Source of the DNA: CAMLHU01 sp031393795
GTDB lineage: Bacteria > Gemmatimonadota > Gemmatimonadetes > Gemmatimonadales > GWC2-71-9
NCBI GenBank assembly: GCA_031393795.1
Contig: JANMWE010000189.1
Location: 1-6,706, forward strand
Reading direction: 5' to 3'
Length of the DNA: 6,706 nucleotides
In this document: positions 1-5,478 of the stretch, piece after piece
How the letters are laid out: the number at the start of each line of letters is the position of its first letter
Position numbering within the stretch: the stretch's first letter is position 1
Notes under the pieces: generated by a model
The model's database searches: none
What the model was told of the DNA's origin: nothing
The model's input: the letters and a program-made list of their open reading frames with translations, nothing else
Translations under genes and position numbers: made by a program

Positions 1-285
1 AAGATCCGACTTGAAGGGACAGATTTCGTGGTGATCCACGGTCATCAGCTCGGGGCGCCCACGCCCGAGAAGCTGTACGAGAAGTTCCCCGACGCCGAAG
101 TGATCATCTACGGTCACACCCACCGCCCGCTCCTCGTGACCCTGGATATGGTGGTGACGGTGATGAATCCCGGTGGCGCCGGCGCCCGTCGCTTTGACCT
201 CCCGCCGTCGGTCGGCATCATGGAGCTCGAGGCCGGGATCCCGCCGCGGGCGCGACTGGTACCGCTGACGGACCTTGAAGACTGA
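1..285 (+). CDS. Metallophosphoesterase, YfcE/MJ0936-like, C-terminal part (5' truncated)
   Basis: The frame is open from base 1, so the gene starts upstream of the window; 94 residues are visible before the TGA at 283-285. The GTG at 28 is internal to the domain and is not a credible start. Two motifs identify the family: an HGHQLG block (about visible residues 13-18) and IYGHTHRP (about 36-43), followed by a conserved NPGG turn. In YfcE/MJ0936 calcineurin-like phosphodiesterases the two GH/GHTH histidines bind the dinuclear metal centre, and the NPGS-type turn lies close to the C-terminus, so this fragment is the last half of a protein usually around 160-180 aa. The canonical serine of NPGS is replaced by glycine here. 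These enzymes are cytosolic and hydrolyse phosphodiesters; the natural substrate is often unknown. The gene is convergent with everything else in the window. Family assignment is firm, substrate is not. Confidence 0.88.
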   Translation, partial: KIRLEGTDFVVIHGHQLGAPTPEKLYEKFPDAEVIIYGHTHRPLLVTLDMVVTVMNPGGAGARRFDLPPSVGIMELEAGIPPRARLVPLTDLED

Positions 286-318
286 AGGGCCCCCCGCCAC
301 TGTAGACTTTACCCCCCA

Positions 319-373
319 GCCCCCTCTCCAGATCTCACCCCCGCGTGCGGAAGGGGTGGAGGGGCGAGGGGCC
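319..373. terminator. Imperfect hairpin between convergent genes, possible bidirectional terminator
   Basis: A C-rich strand (319-342) is followed by a G-rich strand (353-373). The inner pair CACCCC (336-341) with GGGGTG (353-358) is perfect, and the outer stretches GCCCCCTCTCCA and TGGAGGGGCGAGGGGC pair with a bulge. It lies 34 bp after the metallophosphoesterase stop and about 25 bp beyond the end of the small minus-strand reading frame, which is where a shared terminator would be expected. There is no U-tract on either side, so termination is inferred from position only. The rest of 286-397 shows nothing else recognisable. Confidence 0.35.
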
Positions 374-397
374 CTGAATTAGGTCCGCTCGGACACG

Positions 398-640
398 TCA
401 GTGAGCGGCCGCGGCGATCCGTCGCAGCATCAATTGCTCCATCGCTCAGGTTCGACGTCTGCGCCCCTGAGCCCCAGCCCGCCAACCAGCTTTCCCGGCT
501 CCAACACCCAGCGGAGCATCAGCGGCTCCTCGGTGAATTCGCCACCGCTCCTCGACCAGGTCGGTCTCCATCCCGCCACCCTCGGCGAACTGGGCGACCA
601 TTTCGGTCCACTTCACCTTGCTCCCCATCTGCTGCTGCAT
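398..640 (-). pseudogene. Small unrecognised gene with two compensating frameshifts (about 80 codons)
   Basis: No single frame is open throughout, but a patchwork reads like one protein. From the ATG at 640 the frame gives 33 residues (MQQQMGSKVKWTEMVAQF onward to VEERW) with nearly every third codon position G or C. Near base 541 this frame loses that bias and runs into a stop at 446-448. The next frame, from base 540 (EFTEEPLMLRWVLEPGKL onward), takes over with GC-rich third positions until about 445, where the first frame resumes as MEQLMLRRIAAAAH before TGA at 398-400. Skipping one base near 541 and restoring one near 443 makes a continuous product of about 80 aa. An alternative start is the ATG at 628. 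It sits 31 bp downstream of the uvrC-like stop, so it is probably in the same transcript. I recognise no family. It could be a decayed gene or a functional one broken by assembly errors. Confidence 0.45.
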
Positions 641-671
641 GTTCGGATGGGTGTGCGCCCTGTGTCTGGTT

Positions 672-1769
672 TCAGTTTGTAACGGCGACCCAGCTCTCGA
701 TCGGAGTGGTACGCCGGAGTGCATCGGGGTGCTTCCGGAACCAGGCCATCACCACCAGCACCTCGTCCAGACTCTCCACCGGCAACACCCCTCCCGGAGG
801 CTCGGCGCGCTCCGATTCCCCGGCTACGGCGGCTCTGAACGCCTCCAACTCGATCGGGGTGGTGGGGTTGGGGAAGGTGGCCCGCACGGTGCCCCGCCGG
901 ATCAGGTAGATCCGGTCGTCCCCCTGGGGGCCTGGATCGCGGTACACGAAGGTGAGCAGGTCCACCGCCGCTCGGGCCCTGACGCTCGCGGCCAGAAGCC
1001 ATTCAAGGGACTCGAACTTCTCCCGCCACCGTTGGGCCGTCTCAAAATCAGCCGCGGCGGCGGCCTGTTCCATCGCGTGCACGACCCGGTCGAGGGGTCG
1101 GATCGCCTTGGCCTCGAGAAAGGAGACCGCATCGATCGCTGCCCCCTGATACTTCTCCTGGGTCACGAAGCCGGCGCAGGGGCCGAGGCATTGGCCGATG
1201 TCGTAGCGGAGGCAGGCCGCCTGGCGCGGCTCGGCGAAGAGATCGCCCTGGTCGGCGAAGACGATCGGCATCTTGGGCGCACAGTCGCGGAGGCCGAGGA
1301 GGTCGTTCAGGACCCGGATGCTCTCCCGCACCCGCCCGAGAGATGAGAAAGGACCGTACACCCGCTCGTCGGCGTGCGGCCATTTCACGGCGGCGAGGCG
1401 CGGGGCGGGGCCCCCCATCATCGTGATGAAGACCGCCTGCCGATTCCGATTCCCGGCGACATTGTATGGGGGCCGGAGTCGCTTGATGGCGCGGATCTCG
1501 CCGAGGAGCGCGGAGAATTCGCTGGGGGAATAGTCCCACTCGATGTCGGCGGCGGCCTGGAGGATGCGGGCCGCCTTGTCGTCGGGGAACTTGGCGCGGA
1601 AGTAGGAGAGGAGTCGGGAGCGAAGCTTGCGGGCCTTCCCGACATAGAGCACCCGACCCGCCGGGTCGACCATCCGATAGATCGCCGGGCGGTCTTCGGC
1701 GAGACGCTTCACCCGTTCCTTGAGGCGGGCGAGATCGGCGGTCGGGAGGGGAAGGAGGGTGCTTCGCAC
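672..1769 (-). CDS. UvrC-like GIY-YIG nuclease lacking the C-terminal UvrC half
   Basis: Likely acts in DNA repair by incising damaged DNA, as UvrC and Cho do. I start it at the GTG at 1769 (365 aa). An upstream in-frame GTG at 1844 would add 25 residues that read through an inverted repeat and a promoter-like sequence. In the 365-aa numbering the GIY-YIG domain spans about 29-105: Tyr31 in AIYRM, Tyr42 in LYVGKA, Arg50 in KLRSRL, probable catalytic Glu91 in LLGE, and Asn103 in PPYN. Cysteines 163, 186, 194 and 198 match the spacing expected of the UvrC iron-sulfur cluster (CLRYDIGQCLGPC). A UVR-like helical pair follows at about 213-258. The protein ends near 365 with no RNase H-like endonuclease domain and no helix-hairpin-helix tail, whereas full UvrC is about 600 aa. 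It therefore resembles Cho or the UvrC-like part of DnaQ-UvrC fusions more than uvrC itself. mutM lies directly upstream. Confidence 0.85.
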   Translation of the reverse strand: MRSTLLPLPTADLARLKERVKRLAEDRPAIYRMVDPAGRVLYVGKARKLRSRLLSYFRAKFPDDKAARILQAAADIEWDYSPSEFSALLGEIRAIKRLRPPYNVAGNRNRQAVFITMMGGPAPRLAAVKWPHADERVYGPFSSLGRVRESIRVLNDLLGLRDCAPKMPIVFADQGDLFAEPRQAACLRYDIGQCLGPCAGFVTQEKYQGAAIDAVSFLEAKAIRPLDRVVHAMEQAAAAADFETAQRWREKFESLEWLLAASVRARAAVDLLTFVYRDPGPQGDDRIYLIRRGTVRATFPNPTTPIELEAFRAAVAGESERAEPPGGVLPVESLDEVLVVMAWFRKHPDALRRTTPIESWVAVTN

Positions 1770-1777
1770 GGTTATCG

Positions 1778-1884
1778 GGCCACGGGCCTCAGGCCTCGGG
1801 GGAACGGCACGGTACGACTTCTCAATATAGGAACGACCCCCCACTCCAACCCAACCCGAAGCCTGAGGCCCGTGGCCTGAGGCC
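1778..1884. repeat. 17-bp perfect inverted repeat with an extra GCCTGAGGCC copy
   Basis: Bases 1778-1794 (GGCCACGGGCCTCAGGC) are the exact reverse complement of 1861-1877, with a 66-bp spacer. The right arm continues into a second direct copy of GCCTGAGGCC (1861-1870 and 1875-1884), which overlaps the first base of the mutM stop codon complement. The element fills most of the mutM to uvrC-like spacer. In RNA it could form a long hairpin in the leader of the uvrC-like gene or the trailer of mutM. It could equally be a copy of a dispersed genomic repeat. Confidence 0.7.
1824..1854 (-). promoter_or_regulatory. Possible promoter for the uvrC-like gene
   Basis: Reading the minus strand, TATATT (1829-1824) is a good -10 match in an otherwise GC-rich stretch. 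TTGGGT (1854-1849) is a weak -35 with a long 19-nt spacer, and TTGGAG (1849-1844) would be too close at 14 nt. The -10 lies about 55 bp before the GTG at 1769, which agrees with that start rather than the one at 1844. The sigma factor is unknown. Confidence 0.22.
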
Positions 1885-2705
1885 TACTTCTGGCACTTAT
1901 GACAGAACACCGTCGCCCGCGCGTCGATGTCATGCGTCCCCGAGAGCCGAGTGCCGCACACCTTGCACGGTTCTCCTTCGCGGCCGTACACGAAGAGCTC
2001 GAGCTGGAAATTCCCCTTCTCACCGGTGCCGGTGCGGTAATCGCGCACGGTCGACCCCTTGGAGCGGATCGCCGCCTCGAGGATGCGGCGCGAGTGCGTC
2101 CGGATCCGTTCCGCCGCCTCCGGCCCGACCCTGATGCCGGGCTTGGACGGATCGACCCCGGCGGCGAAGAGCGCCTCGTTGGCGTAGATGTTCCCGATCC
2201 CCACCACGTGCTTCTGGTCCATCAACACCTTCTTCACCGCCTGGCGAGAGCCCGCGAGCCTGCCGGCGAAGTGTTCCGCGCTCCACGCTTCCTCGAGCGG
2301 CTCGGGGCCGAGGGCGGTGTCGTACTTGATCCATCCCTTGGCGTCGAGCCAGAGGAGCTTTCCGATGCGGCGCACGTCGCGATAGACCAGCAGCCGGCCG
2401 TCGTCGAGCGTGGCGCGGAGGACCGCGTACTTGAGCTCGGCGGGAGTGAGGGCGCGGTCGTACACGAGCAGCGATCCCGTCATCCCGGGCTGGACGACGA
2501 GGCGGCGGTCACCGAGATGGAAGATCGCGTGCTTGGCCCGGCGGGTGAGGCTGTCGATGCGGCGGCCCGGGAGGTCCTTCAGGAGCTTGGGGCGGGTGAC
2601 GCGACGAAGGATGTCGGGGTGGGAGAGTTCTGCGGAGCGGATCGTGCGGCCGACGACGTGCTGCAGGTCGCGGACGATGGTCTCGACTTCGGGGAGCTCA
2701 GGCAT
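1884..2705 (-). CDS. mutM: Formamidopyrimidine-DNA glycosylase (Fpg/MutM)
   Basis: Base-excision repair glycosylase/AP lyase that removes 8-oxoguanine and ring-opened purines from DNA. The start is the ATG at 2705, because the protein must begin MPELPEVETI: after Met removal the N-terminal proline is the catalytic nucleophile and the next glutamate is essential. The frame runs open 44 codons further upstream but only through repeat DNA. Seen in the 273-aa product: Pro2 and Glu3, Lys58 in RRAKHAIFHL, Met75 in QPGMTGSL, Arg112-Arg113 in DVRRIGKL, and the helix-two-turn-helix GIGNIYANEALFAAGVDP (169-186, with Asn172). A C-terminal zinc finger has cysteines 247, 250, 268 and 271, with Arg263 in the finger loop. 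The usual DPRRFG motif reads DVRRIG, so the phenylalanine that normally wedges into the helix is isoleucine. Length is typical. No clear ribosome-binding site precedes the start. Confidence 0.96.
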   Translation of the reverse strand: MPELPEVETIVRDLQHVVGRTIRSAELSHPDILRRVTRPKLLKDLPGRRIDSLTRRAKHAIFHLGDRRLVVQPGMTGSLLVYDRALTPAELKYAVLRATLDDGRLLVYRDVRRIGKLLWLDAKGWIKYDTALGPEPLEEAWSAEHFAGRLAGSRQAVKKVLMDQKHVVGIGNIYANEALFAAGVDPSKPGIRVGPEAAERIRTHSRRILEAAIRSKGSTVRDYRTGTGEKGNFQLELFVYGREGEPCKVCGTRLSGTHDIDARATVFCHKCQK

Positions 2706-2712
2706 GGTCGAA

Positions 2713-2858
2713 TGGTAAGGGGTAAGGGGTGAGGGGGTGGGAGCAAAACGGAACCCTCCTGAACGAAGTGAAGGACCTACCGGGCATTGAGTAGGTCCTT
2801 CGCTGCGCTCAGGAAGGTTCCCCAACACCCCCTTCACCCCTCACTCCTTACCCCTCAC
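2713..2858. repeat. C/G-rich outer arms flanking the purD/mutM palindrome
   Basis: Bases about 2713-2740 (runs of GGTAAGGGG and GTGAGGGGG) and about 2829-2858 (CACCCCC, CACCCCTCACTCC, TTACCCCTCA) are imperfect reverse complements lying outside the inner palindrome. Read on the minus strand each is a series of short CCCCTTAC/CCCCTCAC units. The right arm includes the purD TGA (2857-2855) and the left arm ends about 8 bp before the mutM start. The whole spacer is therefore one nested palindrome built from simple repeat units. Confidence 0.6.
2751..2820. repeat. REP-like palindrome, two 30-bp arms with a 10-bp loop
   Basis: Arms 2751-2780 and 2791-2820 pair at 26 of 30 positions around the loop CGGGCATTGA. 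The right arm contains GTCCTTCGCTGCGCTCAGGA, and the left arm is a diverged reverse complement of it. Sequences with this core recur in intergenic regions of several GC-rich environmental bacterial groups (from memory, not searched). It lies downstream of purD and upstream of mutM, so in RNA it would form a long stable hairpin that could end or stabilise the purD transcript. There is no U-tract. Confidence 0.8.
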
Positions 2859-4129
2859 GATTTCTGTCGCGCCGCTTCTCTCCACCCGATATCCCGCCGC
2901 CACACCTTGCCGGCGAACTCGATCATCTCGCACGCGAGCTTGCTCCGTGCCTGCGCTTCCCGGAAACTCGGGGCGACGGCGGTCACCGTCAGCACCCGCC
3001 CCCCGGAAGCTCGGAGCGTCCCGTCGGCCTCGCTCGTTCCGGCGTGGAAGACGGTCACGCCCGCGGGAAGCTTCTCGGGGATGGTGATCGCCGCCCCCTT
3101 CTTTGGCGCGTCGGGATATCCCTCCGCAGCGAGGACCGTGGTGACCGTGGCCCCGGTGGAGTGGCTCACCATCGGCAACGGCTCTCCCCTCGCGGCCGCC
3201 CGGAGCAATTCGAACAGCCCCCGTTCGATCAGCGGGAGCACAGCCTGTGTTTCCGGATCGCCGAAGCGACAGTTGAACTCGATCACCCAGGGTGTGCCGT
3301 CAGGCGCGATCATCAACCCGGCGTAGAGCAGTCCGACGAAGGTGGCGCCCCGCCGGTCCAATTCACGCAGCGTCGGGAGGAAGACCTCGCGCTCGACCCG
3401 CGCGAGGAGCTTCGGCGTGGCGAAGGACACCGGTGCGTACGCTCCCATCCCGCCGGTGTTCGGGCCCACGTCCCCTTCACCCAGGCGCTTGTGATCCTGC
3501 GCGGGCGGAAGGATGCGGACCTCTTTCCCGTTGGTGACGGCGAAGACCGAGAGCTCTTCCCCTTTGAGGAACCCTTCGATCACCACCGTGTCGCCGGCGG
3601 CGCCGAAGCGATGGTCACCCATCATCTCCTTGAGCGTCGCCCGGGCCTCATCCCGGGTAGGGCACACCACGGCCCCCTTCCCGGCGGCGAGCCCCGACGC
3701 CTTCACCACCAGCGGCTCGGCGTGGGTCTCCACGTACCCGAGCGCCTTCGTCAGGTCGGTGAAGGTGGCGTAGGGCGCCGTCGGCACCTTCGCCGCCGTC
3801 ATCACGTCTTTCGCGAACGCCTTGCTCGCCTCGATCTGCGCCGCCTTGGCGCTCGGACCGAAGACGGCGATCCCTTGCGCGCGCAGGCGGTCGGCCAGGC
3901 CGTCGGCGAGCGGCTGCTCGGGGCCGACCACGACCAGATCGACGGCGTGCTCGACGGCGGCCGCGGTGAGGCGGTCGAGGTCGGACGCGGCGATCGGCAG
4001 CAGGGTGGCGAGGGGGACGATGCCGGGGTTCCCCGGCGCGGCGTAGAGCGTGGCCTGCGGCGATTCACGGCGGAGGGCCCAGACGAGTGCGTGTTCGCGC
4101 CCTCCGCCGCCGACGACGAGGATCTTCAT
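2855..4129 (-). CDS. purD: Phosphoribosylamine-glycine ligase (GAR synthetase)
   Basis: Second step of de novo purine synthesis: ATP-dependent joining of glycine to 5-phosphoribosylamine, in the cytosol. The 424-aa product has the usual length and all hallmarks. The N-terminal phosphate-binding start is MKILVVGGGGREHAL, followed by APGNPG (31-36) and VVVGPEQPLADGL (67-78). The ATP-grasp core has KASGLAAGKG (143-152), the QDHKR loop (211-215), GPNTGGMGAY (222-231) and the family signature NCRFGDPETQ (286-295). The C-terminal rudimentary-hybrid motif region (about 325-420) includes VFHAGT. The ATG at 4129 shares its A with the TAA of the upstream M48 peptidase gene, and GGAG lies 4 nt before it, so translation is probably coupled. 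No other pur gene is adjacent, and the pairing with a protease gene has no evident pathway logic. Confidence 0.97.
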   Translation of the reverse strand: MKILVVGGGGREHALVWALRRESPQATLYAAPGNPGIVPLATLLPIAASDLDRLTAAAVEHAVDLVVVGPEQPLADGLADRLRAQGIAVFGPSAKAAQIEASKAFAKDVMTAAKVPTAPYATFTDLTKALGYVETHAEPLVVKASGLAAGKGAVVCPTRDEARATLKEMMGDHRFGAAGDTVVIEGFLKGEELSVFAVTNGKEVRILPPAQDHKRLGEGDVGPNTGGMGAYAPVSFATPKLLARVEREVFLPTLRELDRRGATFVGLLYAGLMIAPDGTPWVIEFNCRFGDPETQAVLPLIERGLFELLRAAARGEPLPMVSHSTGATVTTVLAAEGYPDAPKKGAAITIPEKLPAGVTVFHAGTSEADGTLRASGGRVLTVTAVAPSFREAQARSKLACEMIEFAGKVWRRDIGWREAARQKS

Positions 4130-5151
4130 TATGCTCCGGACTTCGCGTTGCGGAAGGCGTCACGGATGTTGTCCGCCGCCTGCTTGGCCGCCGCGCCGAC
4201 CTTCTGTCCCATATCGCGGATCTCTTCGGCGTAATAGTCCTTCGCCTCGCGCGCGTGGTCGCGGAGGGGGCGATCGGCCTCGGGCGTGCCGCGCTTGACG
4301 TACTCGCCTCGGAGGATCCGGTCGTAGTCCCCGCTCCCCAGCCACTTCTGGATCTCGCCGGCGCGGACGGTGGCCATCGGATGGGTGAGGCCGAGGGTGT
4401 TGATGACCTTGTAGAGGAGGTCGAATCCCTCGTTGGCGTTGGCGTATTCGTGCGCTTGGGCCATGAAGGCCTCGGCGTTGAGGTCGGCCGCGGTGAACCA
4501 GTCGCCCCGGCCGCCTCCCGCCATCTTCATGAACTTCTTCTGCATCACCAGCGCGTCCTGGCTGCCGAGCATTCCGCAGCGGTCGGCGGTGAGCTCCGCC
4601 TTCCGGCTCCACTCGAGGAAGGCGAGCTTGATCGGGAAGAGGGCGAGCCCCGCGAAGATCGGGAGCGCGCCGAGGGAGACCATGCTCAGGATCATCGCGA
4701 TCGTCTGGTAGAGCGAATGGCCGCTCATCACGTGGCCGAGCTCGTGGGCCAGGAGGGCGCGGATCTCGTCGTCCGCGAGCAGCTCGAGGGCGGTGCTGTG
4801 GATCACGATGAACGGGTCGTCGATCCCGTAGGCGCCCGCGTTGAACTCGGGCGTCTGGGTGACGTAGAGCTCGGGGACGTGCTCCCAGTCGAACGTGGCG
4901 CACATCTCCACGTGCATCTGCCAGAGGCGGGGGAACTGGGTCGGGCCGACCCGGACGGCGTTGGCCTGGAAGAGGAGCCGCACGCCGCGCTCGCCGCCGA
5001 GGAGGCCGAGGACCTTGCGGATGACTTCGTCGACGCCGGGGATGGCGCGGAGGGTCTGGAGGGCGGCGCGATCGGCCGGGTGCTCCCAGGTGACGGGAGC
5101 GATCTGCGGATAGGTGCGGCGCGGACGGGGCGCGGGGACGTTCGTGGCCAT
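4129..5151 (-). CDS. M48-family zinc metallopeptidase
   Basis: A predicted zinc-dependent endopeptidase of the HtpX/Ste24-related M48 family. Of 340 aa, the HELGH motif (136-140) supplies two zinc histidines and the catalytic glutamate, and the downstream glutamate of KAELTADR (Glu186) is the expected third ligand. THPMATVRAGEI (256-267) is the usual M48 tail motif. Residues about 149-177 are strongly hydrophobic and probably form one or two membrane-associated helices between the zinc motifs, as in the family. There is no N-terminal signal peptide: the start is MATNVPAPRPRRTYP. The last 40 residues are charged, alanine-rich and likely helical. The ATG at 5151 fits, but there is no clear Shine-Dalgarno; instead small hairpins abut the start. 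It overlaps purD by one base. Substrate and membrane topology are unknown. Confidence 0.9.
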   Translation of the reverse strand: MATNVPAPRPRRTYPQIAPVTWEHPADRAALQTLRAIPGVDEVIRKVLGLLGGERGVRLLFQANAVRVGPTQFPRLWQMHVEMCATFDWEHVPELYVTQTPEFNAGAYGIDDPFIVIHSTALELLADDEIRALLAHELGHVMSGHSLYQTIAMILSMVSLGALPIFAGLALFPIKLAFLEWSRKAELTADRCGMLGSQDALVMQKKFMKMAGGGRGDWFTAADLNAEAFMAQAHEYANANEGFDLLYKVINTLGLTHPMATVRAGEIQKWLGSGDYDRILRGEYVKRGTPEADRPLRDHAREAKDYYAEEIRDMGQKVGAAAKQAADNIRDAFRNAKSGA

Positions 5152-5195
5152 GGCTCAGAGCCTTGGAATGGGATGCCTACCGTACGCCTTCCAAG
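5152..5195 (-). promoter_or_regulatory. Hairpin-prone leader in front of the M48 gene
   Basis: Directly before the start codon, 5152-5162 reads GGCTC-A-GAGCC, a perfect small palindrome. Further out, CTTGGAA (5162-5168) pairs with TTCCAAG (5189-5195). These structures would occupy the place where a ribosome-binding site should be, and no purine-rich site is visible. A role in limiting translation is an inference; the small stems could be chance in GC-rich DNA. Confidence 0.3.
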
Positions 5196-5248
5196 CTAAT
5201 ACGGTTTCGAGGTGGAACGTTGCGGGGATGGATCAGGGACTCGGACCG

Positions 5249-5454
5249 AGGGGCACGGGAACCCCAGAACCCCGGAAGCGCGGGTCCCTTCCAGGAGTGC
5301 GAGCACCACGTTGGCGGACGGATCTCCGTTCTTTGTTCCTCCAGGCGAGATCTCTCCCGCGCGGAACAAAGATTCGAGGAACTCTCTGCCGAAGTGATCT
5401 TCGCCGCGAAGGTCGAGGCACGTGCCTCCGGGGTTCCGGGGTTCCCGAGCCCCT
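5249..5454. repeat. 206-bp MITE-like element with 28-bp terminal inverted repeats
   Basis: Bases 5249-5276 and 5427-5454 are reverse complements at 26 of 28 positions (core GGGAACCCC, GAACCCCGGA) around a 150-bp interior. The interior holds a 10-bp perfect inverted repeat (TCTTTGTTCC at 5330-5339 with GGAACAAAGA at 5363-5372), GAGATCTC (5347-5354) at the tip of that stem, and a 14-bp palindrome GAGGCACGTGCCTC (5415-5428) abutting the right arm. I see no credible gene inside and no clear target-site duplication. It occupies most of the 327-bp gap between the PLP enzyme and the M48 gene. It could be a non-autonomous mobile element, a structured RNA or a dispersed repeat. Confidence 0.65.
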
Positions 5455-5478
5455 GTCTGCCTCAGCGACGATCCATCC

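Noticed and set aside
401..682. 93-aa plus-strand frame downstream of the phosphoesterase
   Set aside because: Ser/Pro/His-rich and without motifs; the opposite strand has the stronger, frame-switching coding signal.
618..1346. 242-aa plus-strand open frame opposite the uvrC-like gene
   Set aside because: Antisense shadow of a clearly recognisable gene; the translation shows no family motif.
1770..1844. 25-codon N-terminal extension of the uvrC-like gene from GTG 1844
   Set aside because: It runs across an inverted repeat and a promoter-like -10; the residues look unlike a conserved N-terminus.
1899..2732. 277-aa plus-strand open frame opposite mutM
   Set aside because: Antisense to a complete and motif-verified Fpg gene.
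2706..2837. 44-codon N-terminal extension of mutM
   Set aside because: It translates the palindromic repeat, and Fpg needs the proline right after the initiator Met as its catalytic residue.
3044..4234. 396-aa plus-strand open frame opposite purD
   Set aside because: Long antisense frames are expected in GC-rich coding DNA; the translation is Arg/Gly/Glu-rich without motifs, while the opposite strand is unmistakable purD.
4087..5199. 370-aa plus-strand open frame opposite the M48 gene
   Set aside because: Shadow of the HELGH peptidase gene; its composition (runs of Glu, Val, Gly) reflects reversed codons.
5233..5421. 62-aa minus-strand frame inside the MITE-like element
   Set aside because: Arg/Pro-rich translation of inverted-repeat DNA with no ribosome-binding site or family resemblance.
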